This document shows, piece after piece, positions 1-5,450 of a stretch of DNA of 5,450 nucleotides; position 1 is the stretch's first letter; each line of letters opens with the position of its first letter. Source of the DNA: Candidatus Falkowbacteria bacterium CG1_02_41_21 (GTDB lineage Bacteria; Patescibacteriota; Patescibacteriia; Patescibacteriales; UBA12465); assembly GCA_001871235.1 (NCBI GenBank), contig MNUV01000018.1, positions 1 to 5,450 of the forward strand, in the 5' to 3' direction. The notes below the pieces were generated by a model that did not search any database, had not been told where the DNA came from, and saw nothing but the letters and a program-made list of their open reading frames with translations. Made by a program: the position numbers and the translations under genes.

Positions 1-74
1 ATGAAGCAATCATTCGTAAATATATCAAGATGCAAGAGAAGGAAGATAGCGGACAAGCGAAGCTTGCAATATAA
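1..74 (+). CDS. C-terminal end of an unidentified protein, possibly an IS200-like/REP-associated tyrosine transposase (5' truncated by window)
   Basis: Reading the frame that begins at base 3 gives 23 residues, starting EAIIRKYIKMQ and ending GQAKLAI, followed by TAA at 72-74. No start is visible because the gene enters from the left edge. The short, charged, helix-like tail resembles C-termini I recall from Y1 (IS200/IS605 or RayT) transposases. The two GC-rich hairpins just downstream are the kind of structure that accompanies such genes, which is the main reason for the guess. The stop codon lies at the base of the terminator stem at 73-102, so this frame ends exactly where transcription would. 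Catalytic residues (HUH motif, Tyr) would lie outside the window, so the identity is not established. It could equally be the end of another small protein. Confidence 0.4.
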   Translation, partial: EAIIRKYIKMQEKEDSGQAKLAI

Positions 75-102
75 AAAAACTATGATTGTTCATGGTTTTT
101 TT
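73..102. terminator. Symmetric (bidirectional) intrinsic terminator between convergent genes
   Basis: Bases 73-85 (AAAAAAACTATGA) pair with 90-102 (TCATGGTTTTTTT) over 13 bp with one G-T wobble, closing a 4-nt TTGT loop. The T run at 96-102 serves the + strand gene ending at 74. The A run at 73-79 becomes the U tract for the minus-strand PBP transcript arriving from 169. The hairpin sits between two convergent 3' ends, as expected for a shared terminator. The GC content of the stem is low, so its strength rests on stem length and the U tracts. Confidence 0.75.
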
Positions 103-141
103 GGGCGTAAGCCCTGAGATACCACGGGCGTAAGGCCGTGG
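103..141. repeat. Pair of GTAA-loop hairpins, REP-like or IS200-type end structure
   Basis: Two hairpins share the 9-mer GGGCGTAAG (103-111 and 126-134). The first pairs GGGC (103-106) with GCCC (111-114) around a GTAA loop. The second pairs CCACGG (122-127) with CCGTGG (136-141). It can add a C129-G134 pair past a G-G mismatch to present the same GTAA loop. Neither is followed by a T run on either strand, so they are not terminators themselves. Paired imperfect palindromes next to a transposase-like tail match REP/BIME elements or the subterminal hairpins of IS200/IS605 elements. Only one copy is present here, so repetitiveness is not shown. Confidence 0.55.
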
Positions 142-168
142 AGTTTCATTGAGAATAAATATTTTTTG

Positions 169-3042
169 TTAGTTGATAATCACCGTCACCTTATTGGTTT
201 TTCTCATATTACCGCTCCAATCATAGAACTCGGCATAGACTCGATAACTGCCCGCCCCGGGTGGGTTGTCCCAATTAGTGGAAATATCTTCGCTGTTGAT
301 GTTCTCCAGGACCTTGATGGCCCGTTTTTCGTCTTGATCGGTGAGGTAGAATAATTCAATGCGAGCTATCTTGTTGGGGTTGGGCGAGTTGAGACTAATA
401 TTGACGGGAAAGTCGGCGCTGTTGACAGCCAAACCGCTGGCGGGAGAAACCAGGTTGAGAGCGGGCGGGTTTTGATAATTATTGTCTAATAATAGATTAA
501 ACTCAATTGATTTTTCCGAACAATTATAAAAGCTGTCGCAGACTCGCACCTTTAAATTGTGGTAGCCGTTATTTAAGAAGTCCAGTTTTTTATTAAGCGT
601 AAAGGGATAGGAAGTGGTCTTAGCGAGCAAATTGTTATTAATATAATATTCCACATTAGCATTGTCGGCGATGCTGATAATATTAATGGTGGCGCTAAAA
701 TTATCATTGGTAATAATTTCTTTATTCTGCGGGCTGGTAATTTCAAAGACCGGATTATTCTGCGGGCTGGTAATGTTGATATTGGTCGAGGTGGAATAGA
801 GCCCGCTCTTTTTGGCCCAGGCTATTACCCTTGATTCCCATAAATCAAATTGCGGATCAGCGGCCGGATCGCCGGGTATCGGACCGAGCGGGTCTTCCTT
901 GTTAACATAATATAGAATACAGTGCGGTTCGCTAAAAGTTTTTTCTTCAATTAATTCCGGCGGAGTGCTGGAGGTGGCCAAAAGATTAGTTTCCTTATTA
1001 ATTTTTATTTTGCGGCCGATGTTGGTGTCGCCGTCAATAATCGCCTTGCCGGTTTTGGTGTTGTCCATGGCCTTGAATTGCTCCACGGGAGTGCCGGTTA
1101 AGACCTGCTTCATAAAGTCATTCCAAATCGGAGCGGCGACTACGCTGCCATCGGCGCCCTTGGTCATTTCTTTGCTGTCATTGTTTCCCACCCAAACTCC
1201 GGTGACGAGAGACGGCGTATAACCGATGGTCCAGGCGTCTTTGTAGTCGTTAGTCGTTCCGGTTTTGACGGCCACCGGTCTGTCGGGCAGGGTCAGATAA
1301 TTTTTAGTTCCGAAAATAAAGGCTCGGGCGGCGTTATCAGTCAGAATGCTGTTTATTTCTCGGGCGACCTGAGAACTCAAAACTGTTTTTTTCTTGTCTT
1401 TATATTCTTCTAAGACTTTGCCGTCTTTATCTTCTACTTTTAATATCACGCTAATCGGATTTATTTCTCCTTCTCGGGCAAAAGCGCTAAAAGCATTAAC
1501 ATGTTCCACCATTTTTACTTCACCGCCGCCCAGCGCTAAAGCCAGGCCATAGCGATTCGGATCGGTCAGGGTGGTATAGCCCATGTCCTGAGCCAGAGCA
1601 ATAACGTTTTTGATTCCAGCCAGATAAATAGCTTTAACCGCCGGAATGTTTAGCGAGCCGGCTAACGCTTGGCGAATGGAAACCGGGCCATATTCTTTGC
1701 CGTTGTAATTATGGGGCTCATAAGCCTTGCCGCTGGCTGCGAAATTAGTGATCACGTCATATAAGATGGTGTTAGGAGTATAGCCCTTATTAAACAAGGC
1801 AGCATAAACCAAGGGCTTCATAGATGAGCCCGGTTGGCGCGAGCTGGTGACAATATTAACTTGGCCATCAATCTCTTCGTTAAAGTAATCGCGCGAACCC
1901 ACCATGGCCAGCACTTGGCCGGTTTTGGGGTCAATGGAAACCAGGGCGGCATTGTTAGCCTTATATTTCTGGGGATAATCGGCGCTCTTTGTTTTGACCA
2001 CCTCTTCGGCCATCTTTTGTTTATATAAATCCAGGGTGGTGTAGATTTTTAGGCCGTCCTGTTCAATGGTTTTCTCGCCGTATTTCTCCGCCAGGATTTC
2101 TTTGATGTACATGATAAAATGAGGAGCGGTGATATTTGTTTCCGGGGTGGCGAATTTCAATGCCGCTTTCTTGGCGTCATCTCTCTCTGGCTCATTGATA
2201 TAGCCCTGTTCTTGCATAATGTCTAAAATATATTGTTGCCGGGCAATTAGCAGATCCTGATGGGCGCCCCAGGGAGAATAGCGGCTGGGTGACTGGGGCA
2301 GGGCCGCTAAAATTGCCGCTTCGGCCAAATTGGTATCTTTAACGGATTTACCAAAATATTTTAGAGAAGCCGCTTCCACCCCGTAGGCATTGGAGCCATA
2401 GGGAATTTCATTCAAGTACATTTGCAGAATTTCATCTTTACTGAATTTTTTCTCGATCCTCTGGGCCAGGATTATTTCTTTAATTTTGCGGGTAATAGTT
2501 TTCTCATTGCTTAAAATAGCATTTTTGACAAATTGTTGAGTCAGGGTTGAACCACCGGCGCTTTTACCGTAGATGACATTAGTAATCACGGTTCTAGCCA
2601 TCGCCCAAATACTGATAGCCCCATGTTTATAAAAATTTTTGTCTTCAATCGCCACAGTCGCATTTTTGACGTTGCTCGGAATTTCATTTAAAGAAACCAA
2701 AGTTCTTTTTTGATCGCCGTGAATTTCATATAAAATGTTTTCCCCGGTCCGATCATAAATTTTGGTGCTTTGGGCCACCTCCCGATTGATTAATTGATTC
2801 GGGTTGGGGAGGTCGCGGGATAAGAAGAAGACTAAAATGGTAAAAGACAGAATTCCTAGGACGGCTAGAAGAATTAGACCCTTAACAATTTTATGGTTTT
2901 TGAAAAAGCGCCCCCAAAAACTCTCGTTCTTTGATCTGGAGCGAGAACTGGAATATCTTTTACCGACAACTATCCTCCGTTTTACCGGTCTTCTTTTGCC
3001 GGGCTGTTGCCAGGATAAATTTCTTTTATATTTTATGGGCAT
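169..3042 (-). CDS. Bifunctional class A penicillin-binding protein (PBP1A-type: GT51 transglycosylase plus transpeptidase) with Ig-like C-terminal extension
   Basis: This 957-residue enzyme polymerises lipid II into glycan strands and cross-links their peptides on the outer face of the membrane. A very basic, Ser/Arg-rich cytoplasmic tail (1-50) precedes one membrane segment (about 52-74). The GT51 domain (about 85-270) has EDKNFYKH with catalytic Glu133, GGSTLTQQ (163-170), the RKIKE block with Glu189, and MYLNEIPYG. The transpeptidase domain (about 360-645) has SSMK with nucleophile Ser406 and Lys409, SLN (463-465) and KTGT (593-596), so both activities look intact. After a linker (about 650-750), two Ig-like beta segments (about 755-852 and 858-957) extend it beyond the roughly 800-850 residues common in the family. 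The start is ATG at 3042: stops lie immediately upstream in frame and the next Met is residue 147. No Shine-Dalgarno is visible. It begins 10 nt after the GalT-like stop, suggesting coupling. The symbol mrcA or ponA could apply, but orthology is not tested. Confidence 0.95.
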   Translation of the reverse strand: MPIKYKRNLSWQQPGKRRPVKRRIVVGKRYSSSRSRSKNESFWGRFFKNHKIVKGLILLAVLGILSFTILVFFLSRDLPNPNQLINREVAQSTKIYDRTGENILYEIHGDQKRTLVSLNEIPSNVKNATVAIEDKNFYKHGAISIWAMARTVITNVIYGKSAGGSTLTQQFVKNAILSNEKTITRKIKEIILAQRIEKKFSKDEILQMYLNEIPYGSNAYGVEAASLKYFGKSVKDTNLAEAAILAALPQSPSRYSPWGAHQDLLIARQQYILDIMQEQGYINEPERDDAKKAALKFATPETNITAPHFIMYIKEILAEKYGEKTIEQDGLKIYTTLDLYKQKMAEEVVKTKSADYPQKYKANNAALVSIDPKTGQVLAMVGSRDYFNEEIDGQVNIVTSSRQPGSSMKPLVYAALFNKGYTPNTILYDVITNFAASGKAYEPHNYNGKEYGPVSIRQALAGSLNIPAVKAIYLAGIKNVIALAQDMGYTTLTDPNRYGLALALGGGEVKMVEHVNAFSAFAREGEINPISVILKVEDKDGKVLEEYKDKKKTVLSSQVAREINSILTDNAARAFIFGTKNYLTLPDRPVAVKTGTTNDYKDAWTIGYTPSLVTGVWVGNNDSKEMTKGADGSVVAAPIWNDFMKQVLTGTPVEQFKAMDNTKTGKAIIDGDTNIGRKIKINKETNLLATSSTPPELIEEKTFSEPHCILYYVNKEDPLGPIPGDPAADPQFDLWESRVIAWAKKSGLYSTSTNINITSPQNNPVFEITSPQNKEIITNDNFSATINIISIADNANVEYYINNNLLAKTTSYPFTLNKKLDFLNNGYHNLKVRVCDSFYNCSEKSIEFNLLLDNNYQNPPALNLVSPASGLAVNSADFPVNISLNSPNPNKIARIELFYLTDQDEKRAIKVLENINSEDISTNWDNPPGAGSYRVYAEFYDWSGNMRKTNKVTVIIN
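722..774 (-). repeat. In-frame 20-bp direct repeat, 33-bp period, inside the PBP tail
   Basis: TTATTCTGCGGGCTGGTAAT occurs exactly at 722-741 and 755-774, an offset of 33 bp or 11 codons. In the PBP it encodes the ITSPQN hexapeptide at residues 757-762 and 768-773, just where the linker gives way to the first Ig-like domain. The exact 11-codon register points to a small in-frame duplication. The second copy is the natural first strand of the Ig-like domain (ITSPQNKEI), the other an extension of the linker. Confidence 0.85.
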
Positions 3043-3052
3043 AGGTTATCAA

Positions 3053-3973
3053 TTATTTTCGATAATATTTGGCGGCCTCTTCCGGACGAATCGAATTGAT
3101 TACTAGCCCGGAACCCAATTCCACTCCGGCCCAAATACTGTCGCGGGGCTGAATTTTGATATAAAAATGCTGGTGTTTGTCGGAGATGACGTTATGGAGA
3201 AAATAGTTAAAGGATAAATTTAATTTTTGCATTTTTAGGGCCAGATGTTTCAGAATTTTAGCGATAGCCCTTTTTTCGTTTTGGTTTAAGCCAATGATAT
3301 TATCTATATGTCTCTTGGTTACAATCCAGGCTTCAAAGTGGAACTGACTGGCATAAGGGGCAAAAGCGACGACATATTTGTCGGAATATATTTGGCGGCT
3401 GGACTTCATTTCCATTTTAATAATATCGCAATAAGCGCAATGTCCGGTCTTTATTTTATGTCTTTGGGCCAGAATCATTTCTTCGCGCAGGTCTTCCGGA
3501 ACAATTTCAGTGGCAAAGATTTGCGAGTGGGCGTGTGATAATGAAGCCCCGGCTTTTAATCCTTGGTTTTTGAAACAAAGAATATAATCTATTTTTTTAT
3601 TTTTAACAATAGCTTTAGTCCTCCTGATGTACATTTCTAATATGGCTTCGATATGTTTTAGGGAGAAGTCAGCTAGATTTTTTTGATGATTGGCATTTTC
3701 GATAATTACCTCTTGGGTGCCGTAAGCTTTGGGGTTGTTTAAAGCCACGGCCGGGAAAATATTTTTTAGACAAATGATAGAATTATTCTTGATTTTAATT
3801 TTATCAAGCACATTCTTTTGATTGATATTTTGCCGGCAAAAAGGACAGTCCGGGTTGGGCTGATTATCAGTATATTCTTTCAGGTCACGGGGCCGCAGAA
3901 TTCGGCCGGGCGTGATGATGACGTATTTATTGAATATGAATGATTTGCGAATCTCTGATTTTTTGTTGGCCAT
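3053..3973 (-). CDS. Galactose-1-phosphate uridylyltransferase-like protein (GalT family, HIT superfamily)
   Basis: The 306-residue protein has the two-HIT-fold layout of GalT, which moves UMP between UDP-glucose and galactose 1-phosphate through a uridylyl-histidine. By analogy with E. coli GalT (348 aa), a zinc site would be Cys43 and Cys46 (PDCPFC), His96 and His147, and the nucleophile is His149 in HAHSQ (147-151). The classical motif is HPHxQ, so Pro is replaced by Ala. The second half (about 170-306) keeps CAYC (179-182), FHFEAWIVTKRH (211-222), HQH (267-269) and the C-terminal AGVELGSGLVIN block typical of the family. It is cytoplasmic, with no signal or membrane segment. Start ATG at 3973 fits the family N-terminus, though no Shine-Dalgarno precedes it. 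It follows tRNA-Pro by 14 nt and precedes the PBP by 10 nt. The substrate may be another sugar phosphate or nucleotide, as in ADP-glucose phosphorylase relatives, so galT is not assigned. Confidence 0.85.
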   Translation of the reverse strand: MANKKSEIRKSFIFNKYVIITPGRILRPRDLKEYTDNQPNPDCPFCRQNINQKNVLDKIKIKNNSIICLKNIFPAVALNNPKAYGTQEVIIENANHQKNLADFSLKHIEAILEMYIRRTKAIVKNKKIDYILCFKNQGLKAGASLSHAHSQIFATEIVPEDLREEMILAQRHKIKTGHCAYCDIIKMEMKSSRQIYSDKYVVAFAPYASQFHFEAWIVTKRHIDNIIGLNQNEKRAIAKILKHLALKMQKLNLSFNYFLHNVISDKHQHFYIKIQPRDSIWAGVELGSGLVINSIRPEEAAKYYRK

Positions 3974-3987
3974 ATGAATATTTATTG

Positions 3988-4058
3988 TCGGGCTGCTCGG
4001 AATCGAACCGGGACTACATGCACCCCATGCACGCGTACTACCACTATACTACAGCCCG
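3988..4058 (-). tRNA. tRNA-Pro (anticodon GGG)
   Basis: The minus strand folds into a 71-nt cloverleaf. The acceptor pairs CGGGCTG with CAGCCCG with discriminator A73. The D stem pairs GTAT with GTAC around an AGTGGTA loop. The anticodon stem pairs CGTGC with GCATG (one G-T) around loop ATGGGGT. The T loop is TTCGATT. The anticodon GGG is at 4026-4024 and would read CCC and, by wobble, CCU. C1-G72, A73 and G37 agree with bacterial tRNA-Pro identity. The T stem (CCCGG/CCGAG) holds one C-A mismatch. CCA is not encoded, since the sequence after A73 is CAA, so a CCA-adding enzyme is needed. It leads the GalT-like gene by 14 nt and is probably cut from a shared transcript. Confidence 0.93.
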
Positions 4059-4064
4059 CCTAAT

Positions 4065-4093
4065 TTGTCTTTTTACTATAATTATATTACAAT
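4065..4093 (+). promoter_or_regulatory. Candidate sigma70-type promoter for trpS
   Basis: TTGTCT (4065-4070) and TACAAT (4088-4093) are separated by 17 bp, matching TTGACA and TATAAT at 4 of 6 and 5 of 6 positions. Transcription would begin near 4100, giving a leader of about 27 nt before the ATG at 4127. The spacer is AT-rich, so chance matches are easy. The correct 17-bp spacing and position favour this reading. Confidence 0.45.
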
Positions 4094-4112
4094 AAAAAGG
4101 CAATAAAAACAA
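4081..4112 (-). promoter_or_regulatory. Candidate promoter for the tRNA-Pro/GalT-like/PBP unit
   Basis: On the minus strand TTGTTT (4112-4107) stands 17 bp before TAATAT (4089-4084), which overlaps a perfect TATAAT (4086-4081). A start near 4075 would give a leader of roughly 15-20 nt before the tRNA 5' end at 4058. The -35 match is weak (only TTG) and the exact -10 register is uncertain. Its -10 area overlaps that of the divergent trpS promoter. Confidence 0.4.
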
Positions 4113-4126
4113 ATCTATCTAATAAT

Positions 4127-5116
4127 ATGAATAATAAAAAAGTTATATTTTCCGGCATTAAACCTAGCGGTGATTTGCATTTAGGCAACTATTTGGGGGC
4201 TATTTCCCAATGGGTGGAACTACAGGATAAATATGAATGCTTGTTTTGCGTGGTTAATTATCATGCCATTACTGTCCGGCAGGACCCGGAGACCCTTAAA
4301 CAAAGGACTAAAGATATTGTGCGGGTTTATTTGGCCAGCGGGATTAATCCCAAAAAATCAACTATCTTTTTGCAATCCGATGTTTATGAACACACTGAAC
4401 TGGCTTGGATTTTGAATTGTACCAGCACGAGAATGTCTGATCTTAACAAAATGACTCAGTTTAAGGACAAGGCGAGAAATAATGGAACCAGTGTTTCGGT
4501 CGGTCTTTTTGACTATCCAGTGTTAATGGCCGCCGATATTCTGCTCTATAACACCGACATTGTTCCAGTGGGAGATGATCAAGTCCAACACGTGGAACTT
4601 TGTCGCGATTTAGCCAAAAGATTTAACCACGACTATGCCCCGACCTTTAAATTGCCGGAAGTGATGATTAGAAAACAAGGCGCTAGAATTATGAGTCTAA
4701 GCAACCCGGAGAATAAGATGAGTAAGAGCGCTGAGGGTGATTCCGGTTGTATCTTTTTGAATGACGCTCTGGAAGCGGCCCGAAAAAAAATTATGAAAGC
4801 CGTGACTGATTCCGGCAGTGAAGTAAAATATGATTTGAACGAGAAGCCGGCCCTCTCTAACCTCATGACTATCTATCATTTACTGACCGGAGAAAGCTAC
4901 AAGGATATCAAGAAGGACTATGAAGGCCAGGGCTACGGGGACTTTAAGAAAGGGTTGGCTGACGTGGTCGTTAAGTTTTTGACTGAGTTTCAGAAGAAAT
5001 ATAATGCCATTAGCGATAAAGAGGTAGCCAAAGTTTTGGAGAGGGGCGCTACTTGCGCCAAGGTTTTGGCCCAAGAAACCATCAAGAAGGTAAAAGAAAG
5101 AGTGGGAATTATATAG
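4127..5116 (+). CDS. trpS: Tryptophanyl-tRNA synthetase (TrpRS)
   Basis: The 329-residue protein is a class Ic aminoacyl-tRNA synthetase that activates tryptophan with ATP and charges tRNA-Trp in the cytoplasm. Its length is normal for bacterial TrpRS (about 325-340). The N-terminal Rossmann fold opens with SGIKPSGDLHLGNYLGA, in which HLGN (18-21) is the HIGH signature. MTQFKDK (109-115) follows. The block GLFDYPVLMAADILLYNTDI (126-145) contains Asp137, placed like the indole-binding Asp of Geobacillus TrpRS, then VPVGDDQVQHVEL. KMSKS is at 197-201, and the C-terminal helical domain is complete. Start ATG at 4127 sits close before the first conserved strand (KVIFSG). No Shine-Dalgarno is visible in the A-rich leader, and neither a T-box nor a Trp leader peptide fits in 68 bp. 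It is transcribed alone, divergently from tRNA-Pro, and ends at the 5138-5165 terminator. Confidence 0.97.
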   Translation: MNNKKVIFSGIKPSGDLHLGNYLGAISQWVELQDKYECLFCVVNYHAITVRQDPETLKQRTKDIVRVYLASGINPKKSTIFLQSDVYEHTELAWILNCTSTRMSDLNKMTQFKDKARNNGTSVSVGLFDYPVLMAADILLYNTDIVPVGDDQVQHVELCRDLAKRFNHDYAPTFKLPEVMIRKQGARIMSLSNPENKMSKSAEGDSGCIFLNDALEAARKKIMKAVTDSGSEVKYDLNEKPALSNLMTIYHLLTGESYKDIKKDYEGQGYGDFKKGLADVVVKFLTEFQKKYNAISDKEVAKVLERGATCAKVLAQETIKKVKERVGII

Positions 5117-5137
5117 ATTTTAAATAGAGGATATATA

Positions 5138-5165
5138 AAAAAGAGCTTATAATCAGGCTCTTTTT
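5138..5165. terminator. Symmetric intrinsic terminator after trpS
   Basis: AAAAAGAGC (5138-5146) pairs with GCTCTTTTT (5157-5165). T5147-G5156 and T5148-A5155 can extend the stem, leaving a 6-nt ATAATC loop. It starts 22 bp after the trpS stop and ends in a T run. Because the A run mirrors the T run, it can also stop minus-strand transcription leaving the neighbouring transposase. Confidence 0.85.
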
Positions 5166-5175
5166 GCTATTTGTA

Positions 5176-5450
5176 GGCTCTACGTCGAAAAGTGTGTATA
5201 ACTCCAGAGCATTGCGAAGGGTAAAAGGCCTAAAATCAGCTTGCGGACATAGGTTTCCACATTCCTAAAGCCAAATGATTTTCTCTTGATTAATTTGCAT
5301 TTAGTATGAAGTCCTTCGGTGTAGGCATTAGTAATTCGGCAATTAAAATAATTAAGTATTTCCGTTTCCCAGTTAATTAAAGTGCGGCCCAATTCTCGAA
5401 GCTCAGCTTCTTTTGATCTCAATAATTCTTGTTTCAATATTTTAAACTTT
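5176..5450 (-). mobile_element. Transposase-3' end of an ISL3-family insertion sequence (continues beyond window)
   Basis: The boundary is placed at 5176 because GGCTCTACGTCGAAAAGTGT, reading inward from there, looks like an ISL3-type terminal inverted repeat (these begin with GG and are followed by an A-rich stretch). It overlaps the transposase stop codon. The flanking octamer TATTTGTA (5168-5175) would be the target duplication if the element makes the usual 8 bp. The opposite end is outside the window, so boundary, repeat and duplication are all inferred. Confidence 0.55.
5180..5450 (-). CDS. ISL3-family transposase, C-terminal part (5' end truncated by window)
   Basis: The frame is open from the right edge to TAG at 5182-5180 and gives 89 residues of DDE transposase. 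A charged helix (KQELLRSKEAELRELGRTL) and a W-x-x-E-I-L-N-Y-F segment lead to ITNAYTEGLHTKCKLIKRKS and then FGFRNVETY. This is the signature ISL3 block (usually NGYTEGxNxKIKxIKRxxYGFRN), and the Glu in YTEG (5317-5315) is the expected third catalytic acid. Full-length ISL3 transposases are about 400 residues, so roughly three quarters, including both catalytic Asp and the N-terminal zinc and HTH regions, lie outside. No frameshift or internal stop is seen here. The usual Gly and Asn of the signature are Ala and His, a mild deviation. Whether the element is active cannot be judged from this part. Confidence 0.88.
   Translation of the reverse strand, partial: KFKILKQELLRSKEAELRELGRTLINWETEILNYFNCRITNAYTEGLHTKCKLIKRKSFGFRNVETYVRKLILGLLPFAMLWSYTHFST

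Noticed and set aside
103..141. The two hairpins as a CRISPR-like repeat or as terminators
   Set aside because: There are only two units, of unequal length and without spacers. No T run follows either hairpin on either strand; the real terminator is the A/T-flanked stem at 73-102.
965..1222. Open frame on the + strand inside the PBP gene, and similar ones at 166-354, 1834-2028 and 2804-3106
   Set aside because: Translations show no family signature and lie wholly opposite a gene with intact catalytic motifs, so they are antisense shadows.
4059..4126. Trp attenuator, T-box or leader peptide upstream of trpS
   Set aside because: Only 68 bp separate the tRNA and the ATG; there is no Trp-codon leader ORF, no terminator hairpin and no T-box core. 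The adjacent tRNA is proline, not tryptophan.
4633..5074. Minus-strand open frames opposite trpS
   Set aside because: They overlap a complete conserved synthetase and have no recognisable motifs.
5143..5210. Alternative pairing of GAGC/GGCTC segments (5143, 5156, 5176, 5206) as a switch
   Set aside because: The segments are 4-5 bp long and the outer pair encloses a 24-nt loop within the inferred IS end. The simple terminator plus IS tip explains them better.

Overview
The window looks like a piece of a chromosome from a host-associated or reduced-genome bacterium, most likely Patescibacteria (CPR, Parcubacteria-like). The basis is inference from protein style, not a database search. The class A penicillin-binding protein carries a post-transpeptidase segment of the kind I recall from these lineages, followed by Ig-like domains. 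Start codons lack visible Shine-Dalgarno sequences, the tRNA does not encode CCA, and the genes have short AT-rich spacers. A Gram-positive or other low-to-mid-GC bacterium cannot be excluded.

Layout. At the left edge is the last 23 codons of a + strand gene, possibly an IS200-like/REP-associated transposase. A strong symmetric terminator (73-102) and two GTAA-loop hairpins (103-141) follow it. A minus-strand unit then occupies 169-4058. In transcription order it holds tRNA-Pro(GGG) (4058-3988), a GalT-like nucleotidyltransferase of the HIT superfamily (3973-3053) and a bifunctional class A PBP (3042-169). The spacers are 14 and 10 nt, so one transcript ending at the 73-102 terminator is likely. 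Across a 68-bp divergent spacer (4059-4126) with overlapping candidate promoters lies trpS on the + strand (4127-5116), closed by a symmetric terminator (5138-5165). The right edge (5176-5450) is the 3' end of an ISL3-family insertion sequence, with its transposase on the minus strand and running out of the window.

The genes cover cell-wall assembly (PBP), sugar-nucleotide chemistry (GalT-like) and translation (tRNA-Pro, TrpRS). A link between the GalT-like enzyme and envelope polysaccharide supply to the wall is plausible from adjacency but not shown. No defence system, CRISPR array or clearly new system is visible. The most notable points are the Ig-like tail of the PBP, the HAH-for-HPH change in the GalT-like active site, the paired hairpins at the left, and the missing Shine-Dalgarno sequences. 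No stretch longer than 300 bases lacks a gene.
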